Assembly (NCBI RefSeq): GCF_025643255.1
Contig: NZ_CP087112.1
Location: forward strand, 1,736,001-1,800,000
Length of the DNA stretch: 64,000 nt
Direction of reading: 5' to 3'
From: Halomonas sp. 7T
GTDB lineage: Bacteria; Pseudomonadota; Gammaproteobacteria; Pseudomonadales; Halomonadaceae
Positions 36,947 to 45,282 of the stretch are shown one piece after another. A program made the position numbers and the translations under genes. Positions within the stretch are counted from its first letter, which is position 1. Each line of letters opens with the position of its first letter. The notes beneath the pieces are model-generated. The model was not told the origin of the DNA. It saw nothing but the letters and a program-made list of their open reading frames with translations, and did no database searches.

Positions 36947-38614
36947 ATGCTCCAACTCACGCGTAGTGTCACTTGGCAGGCTCTAGAACGCCTGCGCGAT
37001 AAAACCGCTCACGACCGCATTCGCGACTACTTCACCCACGACCCCCAGCGCTTTGAAAAGATGAGCCTGCGGGTTGGCGGTCTGTTCTTAGATTACTCTA
37101 AGCATCAGGTATCGGATGAGGTGCTGGCCAAGCTAATTGAACTGGCCGACCACTCCGCGCTAGTCCAGCGCCGCGCCCAAATGTTCTCTGGCGATATTAT
37201 CAACGTGACCGAGAACCGCCCGGTACTCCACACTGCCCTGCGCCACCTGGGCGATGAGCCAGTGTACGTAGACGGCGAAGACGTGATGCCGGAAATTACC
37301 CGCACCCGCGAGCAAATCAAACTGTTTTCTGAGGCAGTGCGCAGCGGCGAGTGGAAAGGCTATAACGGCCAGCGCATTAAAGACGTGGTCAACATCGGTA
37401 TTGGCGGCTCGGACCTTGGCCCCAATATGGCGGTCCGCGCCCTGCTGAAATACCGCCACCCTGAGCTGCACTTCCACTTCGTTTCCAACGTGGATGGCAC
37501 CCATATTCAGAAAGTGCTGTCGCGGCTAGACCCCGCCACCACACTGTTTATTGTTTCTACCAAAACCTTCTCCACCCAGGAAACCCTGCTCAACGCTAAA
37601 ACGGCACGCCGCTGGTTCCTGGAAAACGCGGGAGAAGAGGCCGACGTGGGCGCGCACTTTATTGCCGCCTCCACCAACCGCAAAGCGGCGATGGAATTCG
37701 GCATTCGTGAAGAGAACGTGTTCGAGTTTTGGGCCTGGGTGGGCGGCCGCTACTCCATGTGGTCCTCCATAGGTTTGCCCATCGCGCTCTCGATTGGCTT
37801 TGAAGGCTTTATCGAGCTGCTGGAAGGCGCTCACGAGATGGACCGGCACTTTATTGAAGCGCCTTTCGCTCAGAACATGCCGGTACTGATGGCGCTGATT
37901 GGCATTTGGTATATTAACTTTATGGGTGCCGAGACCCAGGCCATCGTGCCCTACGACCAAGCGCTGAACCAACTGCCCTCTTTCCTGCAGCAGTTGGACA
38001 TGGAGTCTAACGGCAAGTCGGTGGATATTTTTGGCCACCCGGTGAACTACAAAACCGGCCCGATTGTGTGGGGCCAAACCGGCTCCAACGGCCAGCACGC
38101 CTTCTTCCAGCTGCTGCACCAGGGCACCCGCTACGTGCCCATCGACTTTATTGCTTCGCTCAAGCCAGAGCCGGGCGTAGAAGACCACCACTTCGCGCTA
38201 CTGACCAATATGCTGGCCCAGGCCAACGCCTTTATGGAAGGCAGCCAAGGCGACAGCAAAGAGCTCAGCCAGCTCGACCCCTACAGCTGCCCCGGCAACC
38301 GTCCTTCCAGCACTCTGCTACTCGACGAGCTAACGCCGAAAAACCTCGGCGCGCTGATTGCGCTCTACGAACACAAGGTGTTCGTGCAGGGCGTGATTTG
38401 GAACATCAACTCGTTTGACCAGTGGGGCGTACAGCTAGGCAAGCGCATTGCCGGAGAGATCAGCGAGCGCATCGACGCTAACGCCGCCGACTTCGACGCT
38501 TCTACCCAAGGGCTGTTAGAGCTAGTGCGCGCCCACTTCCCAGGTACCGCGCATCAAACCCAGCATGCCGCCACAGAGGCCGGGGATAAAAAACCGGCGC
38601 GCAAGAAGCGCTAG
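36947..38614 (+). CDS. pgi: Glucose-6-phosphate isomerase
   Basis: 555 residues. VVNIGIGGSDLGPNMAVRAL is split as NIGIGGSDLGP and AVRALLKY; GRYSMWSSIGLPIAL and the C-terminal SFDQWGVQLGK are PGI signatures. It interconverts fructose 6-phosphate and glucose 6-phosphate, letting carbon from fructose enter the Zwf/Edd/Eda route. It stands alone, with a HexR-like site upstream and a hairpin downstream. The last 20 residues are basic and poorly conserved. Confidence 0.97.
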   Translation: MLQLTRSVTWQALERLRDKTAHDRIRDYFTHDPQRFEKMSLRVGGLFLDYSKHQVSDEVLAKLIELADHSALVQRRAQMFSGDIINVTENRPVLHTALRHLGDEPVYVDGEDVMPEITRTREQIKLFSEAVRSGEWKGYNGQRIKDVVNIGIGGSDLGPNMAVRALLKYRHPELHFHFVSNVDGTHIQKVLSRLDPATTLFIVSTKTFSTQETLLNAKTARRWFLENAGEEADVGAHFIAASTNRKAAMEFGIREENVFEFWAWVGGRYSMWSSIGLPIALSIGFEGFIELLEGAHEMDRHFIEAPFAQNMPVLMALIGIWYINFMGAETQAIVPYDQALNQLPSFLQQLDMESNGKSVDIFGHPVNYKTGPIVWGQTGSNGQHAFFQLLHQGTRYVPIDFIASLKPEPGVEDHHFALLTNMLAQANAFMEGSQGDSKELSQLDPYSCPGNRPSSTLLLDELTPKNLGALIALYEHKVFVQGVIWNINSFDQWGVQLGKRIAGEISERIDANAADFDASTQGLLELVRAHFPGTAHQTQHAATEAGDKKPARKKR

Positions 38615-38634
38615 GCTAAAAGGTACGTATGCAC

Positions 38635-38661
38635 AGCGCCTTGGCAGACTGCCAGGGCGCT
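38635..38661 (+). terminator. Terminator-like hairpin after pgi
   Basis: AGCGCCTTGGCA pairs with TGCCAGGGCGCT (one G-T pair, three-base loop), 20 bases past the pgi stop and followed by a pyrimidine-rich stretch with scattered Ts. It lies before the ribosome site of the next gene. Confidence 0.65.
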
Positions 38662-38700
38662 TCTGCAATATCTCTTATCATATTTTATGAGGTGAACGTC

Positions 38701-39081
38701 ATGCAGTATCTTCACCTAGCCATTCAGCGCAGCCCACGGGTTGCGGTATACGGCACGTTAAAGCACGCCCATCGCAATCATCATTGGTTAAACGGCGCTA
38801 ATATGCTGGGCCAAGACCATTTAACAGAGATCACGCTTTACGACCTTGGCCCCTACCCAGGTGCCAAGTTCACGCCTTCTGCAGGCGTTACAGTGGAAGT
38901 GTATGCCATTAACGCCGAGCAGCTAGCGCGGCTAGATGAGCTGGAGGATTACCTATATCACTCCCCCGAGAAAGGCATGTACGACCGAACGCTGTTAGCG
39001 ACGCAATATGGCGAAGCTTGGTGCTATATCTATAACCCAGCGGTTGAAGCAGCACCTGTGATTAGGTGTGGCGAGTGGTAA
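38701..39081 (+). CDS. Gamma-glutamylcyclotransferase-fold protein (YtfP/GGACT-like)
   Basis: 126 residues from ATG 38701 (GAGGTG six bases upstream); a longer frame from 38629 crosses the pgi terminator. RVAVYGTLKHAHRNHHWL has the glycine-tyrosine-glycine-threonine-leucine loop of the GGCT fold, and LDELEDYLYHSPEKGMYDR contains the usual catalytic glutamate region. Such proteins act on gamma-glutamyl compounds or are of unknown role. It is a single gene, with the minus-strand NERD gene converging on it. Confidence 0.75.
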   Translation: MQYLHLAIQRSPRVAVYGTLKHAHRNHHWLNGANMLGQDHLTEITLYDLGPYPGAKFTPSAGVTVEVYAINAEQLARLDELEDYLYHSPEKGMYDRTLLATQYGEAWCYIYNPAVEAAPVIRCGEW

Positions 39082-39149
39082 ACCTAAGCTAGCGACTATG
39101 CCAGTAATGCTACATACATCCGCTAGCTGAGAAAGCGCTTACAAAGAAA

Positions 39150-40115
39150 TTACCCTTTTTCAGCAACCTCTTCTGCTTGAAAGAGCGTAAATTTATGATT
39201 ACAGCTTCTGCAGGTAGCGGTATAGATTGGGCCACTTTTATTCACTACAACGGAGCGCGATTTACACTCAGCACAAGCAGGCTTCATCGGCGTGTTTTGG
39301 TGGCAATTCCCACAGCGGACGAAATAACCATACTTACCGTAGCGATCTTCCAGCATATGCGCTTCGCCGCAATGCCGGCACGATAATAGAGTTGAGCGTG
39401 GAGCTTCCACCACGACAGACTCTCGAACGGTATTTACTACATTTTCTTGAGTGGGCTGTGAGGGCTGGTAATTTTCCCTAGCCTCGGCATCCTGCTGAAT
39501 TAAAAAGTCACCTATCGCTGAAAGCTCTCGTTCGTTGAAACGGGCACGCCCTTTCAATACCGACAACGAACCTAGCGAACCAATCAGCTTATTCACGTGC
39601 TCTACCACAAACTCTGACTTCACCGTAAGCTCGGATATTCTTGCTGGCATCTTCTTACGGTCTAAAATGGCAGAGCTTGAAACGGCACATAGTACATGCC
39701 ACTCTCGCCCTCCCACTTGGCCTTGAATGCCGAGAATTTTCCGCACGAACTGCTCAACATTTGCGCGTAAGAGGTTTTTCAATAAGGCCTGCTGGAGTTC
39801 AGCTTGCCGCAAGGGAGACGGCATTCCACGCCACTCTCCGCGATAGCTGCGAGACCACTCCCCTTCAGCGTTCACATTAACTTCACCACTAATGCTCTTG
39901 GATTCAATGACGATAAAACCAAATGGATAAACTATCAGATGGTCGATCTGCGCGTTTTCCCCACAGTGCGTCAAACGCAAATCATTAAAAACAAGCACTT
40001 GATCGTTATCCCCAAATTCGCGGCGCAATTGAAACGCTACATCCTTTTCTTGCTGATAACCGTAACGGCTGCGTTTATCACTTGTCGCTAAGGCATCTTT
40101 TTCCTTCAAGATCAC
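39150..40115 (-). CDS. NERD-domain protein with two C-terminal zinc ribbons
   Basis: About 321 residues from GTG 40115, which has AAGGAG nine bases upstream; a TTG at 40136 would overlap that ribosome site. The NERD domain (nuclease-related, about 20-140) has AQIDHLIVYPFGFIVIESKS, whose Asp and Glu-x-Lys resemble restriction-type nuclease centres. The C-terminal third has four CxxC pairs (CRHC, CGNC, CAEC, CRSC), enough for two zinc ribbons. It may bind or cut nucleic acid. No restriction or defence genes are next to it. Function is unknown. Confidence 0.75.
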   Translation of the reverse strand: MILKEKDALATSDKRSRYGYQQEKDVAFQLRREFGDNDQVLVFNDLRLTHCGENAQIDHLIVYPFGFIVIESKSISGEVNVNAEGEWSRSYRGEWRGMPSPLRQAELQQALLKNLLRANVEQFVRKILGIQGQVGGREWHVLCAVSSSAILDRKKMPARISELTVKSEFVVEHVNKLIGSLGSLSVLKGRARFNERELSAIGDFLIQQDAEARENYQPSQPTQENVVNTVRESVVVEAPRSTLLSCRHCGEAHMLEDRYGKYGYFVRCGNCHQNTPMKPACAECKSRSVVVNKSGPIYTATCRSCNHKFTLFQAEEVAEKG

Positions 40116-40291
40116 TGTATTTCTCTCCTTAGCCAAGCTTCAAGCGCGCTCCTTTGACCCACTCTAACTAACTACCCACCCGCTTGGCCTTAAAACCTAA
40201 CGTTTACCCAACACATCCCTGACAAAAATATGAGCACCCGCACACCGCTGCTGATTAAAGCATCTCACATGTTATCTACGCATGTAGAAAC

Positions 40292-40693
40292 CTACCACCC
40301 CAGCATACTCTCCAGCTCGGTAGCACGCTGTGTAGTTTCCCGCAAAAAGCATTCATTACTCACCACCTGGGCTAGCGTGCCGCCCGCTGTGGCGTAGAAA
40401 TTGCAATTGGCGTCACGGTAATTGATCCATAGCCGTTGGGCGGCGAGCAACGCTTCGCGGCGCTCTTCAGAAAGCTCACTTCGGGCATCGCTGTAGGCTG
40501 TATTTAGCCGTGCATCTTGAACGACCATTTCATCAGCAATACAGTTAAGCATGTTCACGGTAACGCCACCGGAGGCATCCATGCATTTGCTGTAGCGAGC
40601 ACTATATTCATCATCGGCGCTGCTTTGTGCAGCAGCCGTGAGTGCTAAAAACACACAAAGCACAAACGTCACTAACTGATAAATTTTCTGCAT
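40292..40693 (-). CDS. Exported LprI/DUF1311-family protein
   Basis: 133 residues. A signal peptide with core FVLCVFLALTAAA ends near residue 23-25. The mature part has the DUF1311 pattern: cysteines in YSKCMDASGG and MLNCIADEM, then LNTAYSDARSELSEERREALLAAQRLWINYRDANC, read here as a helical bundle ending in two more cysteines. Proteins of this family, such as mycobacterial LprI, can inhibit lysozyme, but most are uncharacterised. It is probably periplasmic and disulphide-bonded. Confidence 0.78.
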   Translation of the reverse strand: MQKIYQLVTFVLCVFLALTAAAQSSADDEYSARYSKCMDASGGVTVNMLNCIADEMVVQDARLNTAYSDARSELSEERREALLAAQRLWINYRDANCNFYATAGGTLAQVVSNECFLRETTQRATELESMLGW

Positions 40694-41198
40694 AAGTACT
40701 CTATATCAAGTGTAAGAACCAGCTCAGCGCTAATGAGCTGGCGATTCGTGCTGTCTATAAATAGCGCACCGCTGTGTCGCCTTACATGCTAAACAACAAG
40801 ATTAATTAATTTTAATGAGATTATCATTATGATATGCGAGGAGCTAGTTTTTCTGGGTAATACTTTTGCTTATTGGGTATAGCGGCTAAATATTCGCCAC
40901 TCAAAGGATCATCGAAAATGTTAATGACTGAGGCATATGAGCGGTAATGTGAAAGTCATTACTCCAGCATATGAAATGACACGCTAAAAAATGCCGAGAA
41001 ATTACTTGTCCATTGCTGCGAACATATAATTCTTGGGTCACCGTAAAAGCGTACCGAAAACGTTCACACCCTATCAGCACGAGCTATCTATTCATCGCCT
41101 CCTTCTAAATTAGCCAGTGACACTGCACTACGGAGCACTACCTTCCTAAGCTCGTTTTGAAAGGCGAAAGGTAGTTGGTTTCCAAGACCGCCTAACTC
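40694..41198. other. AT-rich intergenic region
   Basis: About 500 bases without a supported gene. An imperfect inverted repeat lies at 40934-40973 (CATATG plus GTAATG against CATTAC plus CATATG). A stretch at 40813-40831 resembles the right half of a Fur box (GATTATCATTAT) but the left half does not fit. No RNA gene was recognised. Confidence 0.5.
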
Positions 41199-41226
41199 TT
41201 GCCGCGCCTCGCCAACACTTTATACT
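41199..41226 (+). promoter_or_regulatory. Sigma-70 promoter of the radical SAM gene
   Basis: TTGCCG (41199-41204), 16-base spacer, TATACT (41221-41226). The -10 is close to consensus; the -35 matches four of six bases. Confidence 0.55.
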
Positions 41227-41240
41227 GTACAAATAAACAT
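41225..41240. promoter_or_regulatory. Candidate LexA box over the -10 element
   Basis: CTGTACAAATAAACAT matches the gammaproteobacterial LexA pattern CTGTATAAATATACAG at 13 of 16 positions; CTGT is intact and the right arm ends ACAT, not ACAG. It overlaps the -10 element, a good place for a repressor. Confidence 0.5.
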
Positions 41241-41269
41241 ACTCCTTATGATCACTCACGAGGTGGCAG

Positions 41270-42349
41270 ATGACATCACTGGATCCCTCTCGCGCTACCG
41301 TGCACAAAGGGCGCGGTGCAACCTACGACCCGGATAATCGCTTTGCGCCCACCCGTAGCGTGGCGGAGGATGACGGCTGGTGGCAGGAAGAGGCCTCTAC
41401 CTCGATGGCAACAGAAGTACGCGAGGAAGCCAGCAAAAGCGCGCTCTCCTGGAACAACTCGCCGGATTTGCCCTTTGATCGTTCGCTTAACCCTTACCGT
41501 GGCTGTGAACATGGCTGTGTCTACTGCTATGCGCGCCCCTCCCACGCTTATTGGGATCTATCGCCGGGGCTTGATTTTGAAACTAAGCTGATCGCCCGCA
41601 GCGGGCTGGTAGAGCATTTAAAAGAGGAGCTTTGCCACCCTCACTATGTTTGCCGCCCTATTAATCTCTCCGGCAATACGGACTGCTATCAACCCTTAGA
41701 AGCCACCTACCAAACCACCCGCCGCCTGCTGGAATTGCTGTTAGCTTGCCGTCATCCGGTGACGCTTGTAACAAAAAGCACCCTGGTGCTGCGGGATTTA
41801 GATCTCTTGGCAGAAATGGCCGAGCATCGCTTGGTGCGGGTGTTCGTGAGTTTGACCAGCCTGGACGTTCAACTAAAACGCACGCTGGAACCTCGCACAG
41901 CCTCGCCTCAAGCGCGTCTAAAAGTCATTCGTGAGCTTAATACCGCGGGAGTGCCGGTCGGCACCTTGGTTTCCCCCATCATTCCCGGCTTAACCGACCA
42001 TGAGATTGAGCGCATCTTGGAAGCCGCCAGCCGTGCTGGTGCGCGCACCGCCACCTGGATGCTGCTAAGGCTACCCCATGAGGTCGCGCCGCTGTTTGAA
42101 GCGTGGCTCCACGCTCACTATCCAGAGCGCGCTGCCAAGGTGATGAGCCTGATGCGCCAGTGCCGAGGCGGCAAAACCTACGATGCTGCGTTTGGTAAGC
42201 GCTTTCGTGGCGAAGGCGTCTTCGCTGACTTGATCGCCCAGCGGTTTCAGCGCGCTAGCCGCCAGTGGAACATGCAGCCACGCACGGAGCAGGGGCTGAA
42301 TACTCGCGATTTTAGCCCGCCACGAGCACAGGGGGATTTATTTGATTAG
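41270..42349 (+). CDS. PA0069-family radical SAM protein
   Basis: 359 residues. The radical SAM cluster motif is CEHGCVYCYARP with Cys79, Cys83 and Cys86. HKGRGATYDPDNRF near the N-terminus and VSLTSLD, TLEPRTASPQARL and GVPVGTLVSPIIPGLTDHEIE place it in the PA0069/Rv2578c family, distantly related to spore photoproduct lyase. The reaction is unknown. I recall the Pseudomonas aeruginosa member as part of the LexA (SOS) regulon, consistent with the box upstream here. GAGGTGG is the ribosome site. The next gene follows 38 bases later. Confidence 0.85.
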   Translation: MTSLDPSRATVHKGRGATYDPDNRFAPTRSVAEDDGWWQEEASTSMATEVREEASKSALSWNNSPDLPFDRSLNPYRGCEHGCVYCYARPSHAYWDLSPGLDFETKLIARSGLVEHLKEELCHPHYVCRPINLSGNTDCYQPLEATYQTTRRLLELLLACRHPVTLVTKSTLVLRDLDLLAEMAEHRLVRVFVSLTSLDVQLKRTLEPRTASPQARLKVIRELNTAGVPVGTLVSPIIPGLTDHEIERILEAASRAGARTATWMLLRLPHEVAPLFEAWLHAHYPERAAKVMSLMRQCRGGKTYDAAFGKRFRGEGVFADLIAQRFQRASRQWNMQPRTEQGLNTRDFSPPRAQGDLFD

Positions 42350-42387
42350 ACTGCTGGCATACTCATTATTAAGAAGACGCCCTCTCT

Positions 42388-42681
42388 ATGTCGCTCAGCA
42401 AAACAAAATCCAGCTTTTACCGCCGCCTTTACGTGGCCCACTTGATTGAGCAGGGCGTGGCCAGTGTCCCTGCTCTTATTGAAGCCACCGGAATGCCCAG
42501 GCGCACCGCCCAGGACACCATCACGTCACTCGGCGAGCTGGATATTGAGTGTGTGTTTGAAAAAGGCGACGGCGAGCGCCACAACATTGGCCACTACACC
42601 ATTAAGCAGTGGGGTGCGATTGACCCGCACTGGGTGGCCTCGAATGCGGAGCGTTTGGGGCAAGCGCTGGGTTATCGTTAA
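42388..42681 (+). CDS. Small winged-helix DNA-binding protein
   Basis: 97 residues. FYRRLYVAHLIEQGVASVPALIEATGMPRRTAQDTITSL reads as a helix-turn-helix: ASVPALIEATGMPRRTAQDT is the core. HNIGHYTIKQWGAID could be the wing. Proteins of this size and pattern are common in Pseudomonas and Halomonas, of unknown target. The last 80 bases overlap the 3' end of the convergent P-type ATPase gene on the other strand. It may be co-transcribed with the radical SAM gene upstream. Confidence 0.72.
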   Translation: MSLSKTKSSFYRRLYVAHLIEQGVASVPALIEATGMPRRTAQDTITSLGELDIECVFEKGDGERHNIGHYTIKQWGAIDPHWVASNAERLGQALGYR

Positions 42682-44905
42682 CGTCAACCGTTTCCGCCCA
42701 CGCTAGCCTGGCCGCGTTGAGCGTAACGCTTAGTGAACTGGCCGCCATAGCCAGCACAGCCACCAACGGTGGAATCGCCATCAACACCACTAACCCAAGG
42801 GCGAGGATGTTATACAGCGCCGAAAATGCAAGATTTTGCACCATTGCCAGACGTGTACGCTTGGCAATGCGTAATAGCCGCACCACGCCCCCCACCCCTG
42901 GCATCAACAACTGCGCGGCGACGCCTTCCCGAGCAGCCTCGCTTGCCTGCATAGGGGCAACACCAACTCCTGCGGCAGCTAAACTGAGCGTATCGTTAAC
43001 GCCATCTCCCACATAGAGCGTAGGGGACGGTAGCGCGGTTAATAGTTTTGCTTTGGCTTCAGGCGAGCGTTGCGCGTAGCACGCCTCTTTGGGCAGGCCA
43101 ACCTGACGACCCACCCAACTCACCGGCCCCTGGCGGTCACCGCTGATCATCGCCAACCCATAACCTGAAGTTTGTAACTGCTGTATGGTTGCTTGGGCAT
43201 CAGATACCGGCTGATCAGCTAGATATAGCGTGGCAAGCCAGCCTTGGCTATCAGCCACTACCACTTGAGAGGCAAAGTCGTAAGTGGGGTCTTGGGCGCT
43301 TTCAGGCAGGTCTTGGCCTTGCCGTTCAAGCTGCCTTCCCACCCATGCGGCGCTGCCTAAATACCACAGCTCACCGTTAGTAAACGTCACTCGTTGACCT
43401 TTACCAGGGTACTCTTCTAGCTGCTCTAAAAGCGCAACCTTATCGTTTGCATGGCTTTCAGGATTGCTTGCCCAACGCAGCAGGCCGTAAGCGAGCGGAT
43501 GCTCGCTTTGTCCAACGACGGAACATAGCATTTTCTGAAAGTCAGCTTGTCCTTCGGGGTGACGCAAAGCGGCATGCAGAACGCTATGCTGACCAAGGGT
43601 TAGCGTGCCGGTTTTATCAAAAGCGATGACACGCACGTTAGCGAGAATTTCCAGCGCAGCGGGGTCGCGTAGGGCAACACCTTGCTGCATCGCTTGGCCG
43701 CTGCCTGCTAGATTTGCCAAGGGCACCGCAAGCCCCACCGCACAAGGGCAAGCCACTACTAATACGGAAAGGGCGCGCACCGCGGCTTCTTCCCACCCCA
43801 CCCCCAACAGCAACGCAGCGGGCAACGTTAAAAATCCAAGTATGAGCGCAGCAGGGCTTAACCAAGCGGCAACCCGTTCGGCTAGGGTTTGTAGTTCGCC
43901 CTTTTGGGCCTGAAACCGACGCATTTGTTCACAAAGCTTATCCACCCGCCGCTGTCCAACCGGTGCGGTGACCCGCAGCGTAAGGGGTGCTGCCCCACCT
44001 AGATAGCGGCAGCCCGCATAAGCTTGCTGCCCCGTAGCAAAAAAGCGCGGCACGCTTTCGCCGGAGAGTGTCGCCGTATCTATCCAACCAGATGTTTCCA
44101 GCGTACCGTCCAGGGGAATTGTCTCACCTGGGGCCACATCTATTTGTGCGCCCAGGGCAATCTCTTCAACGGGTAAGGTTACCGGCTGATGATGCTGCCA
44201 GACAGTCACCTCCACGCTGGGTAGCGCTAGCGAATCAAAAGCTCTTAAACCCCGTTGCCGGCAAAAAGTTTCGACGAGGCGTCCCACCAAAAGCAGCACA
44301 ATCAGCATCACGGCGGTATCAAAATAGACCTCTACTGAGCCCCACCATAAAAGCCACACTGACACCACTACCGCCCCGACAACCCCTAAACTGACCAGCA
44401 CATCCATGCCTGGGCGCTTGGCGAGTAGCGTGCGCCAACCGGCTCGGTAGAATGGCAGGCCAGCGTAAAGCACAACGGGTAGCGCAAACGCACCAGAAAT
44501 CCACGCCACTACGCTCTCTATCTGAACACTGGGCAGCGCACCGGCGTATATCAGCAGCGACGCCAGCATGGTCCACATGCCAAATATGGAGCCGACGATT
44601 AAACGAAGCGTCAGGTAGCGGCTCTCTTGCTCAAGGCGCGCATGGGCATCACCAACGGCCTCAAGCTCGGTTAACCGATAGCCAATTTTTGCTACGTGAG
44701 GTGCGAGCACCGCTAGTCGAATGGCGTCGGGCTCTCCTTTAATCCACACCGTGGCGGTTGGGTAGTGAACGCTAACCTCTGAAACTCCCACCTGGCGTTT
44801 TAGCACCCCCTCTACCGCCAATGCACAGCTCGTGCACCACATACCGTGGAGGGTATAAAGCGGCGCCTCAACGACGACTTCGCGCTGAGGTTGCTCTCTA
44901 CGCAT
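42602..44905 (-). CDS. Copper-type P1B ATPase, CcoI/CtpA-like
   Basis: About 767 residues from ATG 44905 (a TTG at 44917 is possible). An N-terminal heavy-metal domain has MWCTSCA. Membrane spans flank ATLSGESVP (actuator TGE-type loop), the metal-binding CPC in VVACPCAVGLAVPLA, the phosphorylation site DKTGTLTLG and GDGVNDTLSLA. The GMWCTSC form is that of CcoI/FixI proteins, which export copper for oxidase assembly. It sits at the end of a cytochrome c oxidase cluster, so supply of copper to that enzyme is the natural role. The C-terminal tail of about 25 residues is low-complexity and overlaps the convergent wHTH gene. Confidence 0.88.
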   Translation of the reverse strand: MRREQPQREVVVEAPLYTLHGMWCTSCALAVEGVLKRQVGVSEVSVHYPTATVWIKGEPDAIRLAVLAPHVAKIGYRLTELEAVGDAHARLEQESRYLTLRLIVGSIFGMWTMLASLLIYAGALPSVQIESVVAWISGAFALPVVLYAGLPFYRAGWRTLLAKRPGMDVLVSLGVVGAVVVSVWLLWWGSVEVYFDTAVMLIVLLLVGRLVETFCRQRGLRAFDSLALPSVEVTVWQHHQPVTLPVEEIALGAQIDVAPGETIPLDGTLETSGWIDTATLSGESVPRFFATGQQAYAGCRYLGGAAPLTLRVTAPVGQRRVDKLCEQMRRFQAQKGELQTLAERVAAWLSPAALILGFLTLPAALLLGVGWEEAAVRALSVLVVACPCAVGLAVPLANLAGSGQAMQQGVALRDPAALEILANVRVIAFDKTGTLTLGQHSVLHAALRHPEGQADFQKMLCSVVGQSEHPLAYGLLRWASNPESHANDKVALLEQLEEYPGKGQRVTFTNGELWYLGSAAWVGRQLERQGQDLPESAQDPTYDFASQVVVADSQGWLATLYLADQPVSDAQATIQQLQTSGYGLAMISGDRQGPVSWVGRQVGLPKEACYAQRSPEAKAKLLTALPSPTLYVGDGVNDTLSLAAAGVGVAPMQASEAAREGVAAQLLMPGVGGVVRLLRIAKRTRLAMVQNLAFSALYNILALGLVVLMAIPPLVAVLAMAASSLSVTLNAARLAWAETVDVNDNPALAPNAPHSRPPSAGQSHPTA

Positions 44906-44920
44906 AGCGAAGCACAACCT

Positions 44921-45277
44921 TTACAAGCAAGGGGGCACACCCACGATAGGCAACGCGACAAATACAACGCTAAGTGCTGAAAACAGGTATAGCCCTGCCG
45001 ACACCGCCGCATTGAACCGCGCTCGCCCTTGATGCTGTTTCGCGGCTTGGCAACATCCCCAGGTGAGGGCCACTAGCACAGCAGTCGTCAAGAGGCTAAC
45101 CATTAGCAGCCCACCATTCAACAAGGTGAATACTCCCTGCTCCGGAGCGGGAGCTGCGGCGGAACAAGCAACGGCATGCCCTCCATAAACCGCGACAAAC
45201 CAGATACACCACAGCGTCAAGCCAATCACAAAGTGAAGGGGATGGGTTAAACGTAAACGCGCCATGATAGTTTTCAT
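44921..45277 (-). CDS. Small membrane protein of the oxidase cluster
   Basis: 118 residues with about three hydrophobic segments (roughly 14-38, 50-72 and 90-113). It has several cysteines, including WGCCQAA after the second span and a C-terminal PPCL. It starts 5 bases after the oxidase subunit I gene and ends 15 bases before the copper ATPase. I do not recognise the family. Position and cysteines make a role in oxidase assembly or stability plausible, which is inference. An ATG four codons in is an alternative start. Confidence 0.65.
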   Translation of the reverse strand: MKTIMARLRLTHPLHFVIGLTLWCIWFVAVYGGHAVACSAAAPAPEQGVFTLLNGGLLMVSLLTTAVLVALTWGCCQAAKQHQGRARFNAAVSAGLYLFSALSVVFVALPIVGVPPCL

Positions 45278-45282
45278 TGTGC

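Noticed and set aside
37526..38191. 221-codon minus-strand frame opposite pgi
   Set aside because: Antisense shadow of Pgi without family features.
40813..40831. Fur box
   Set aside because: Only the right half (GATTATCATTAT) fits; 13 of 19 positions overall, and no iron-related gene is next to it.
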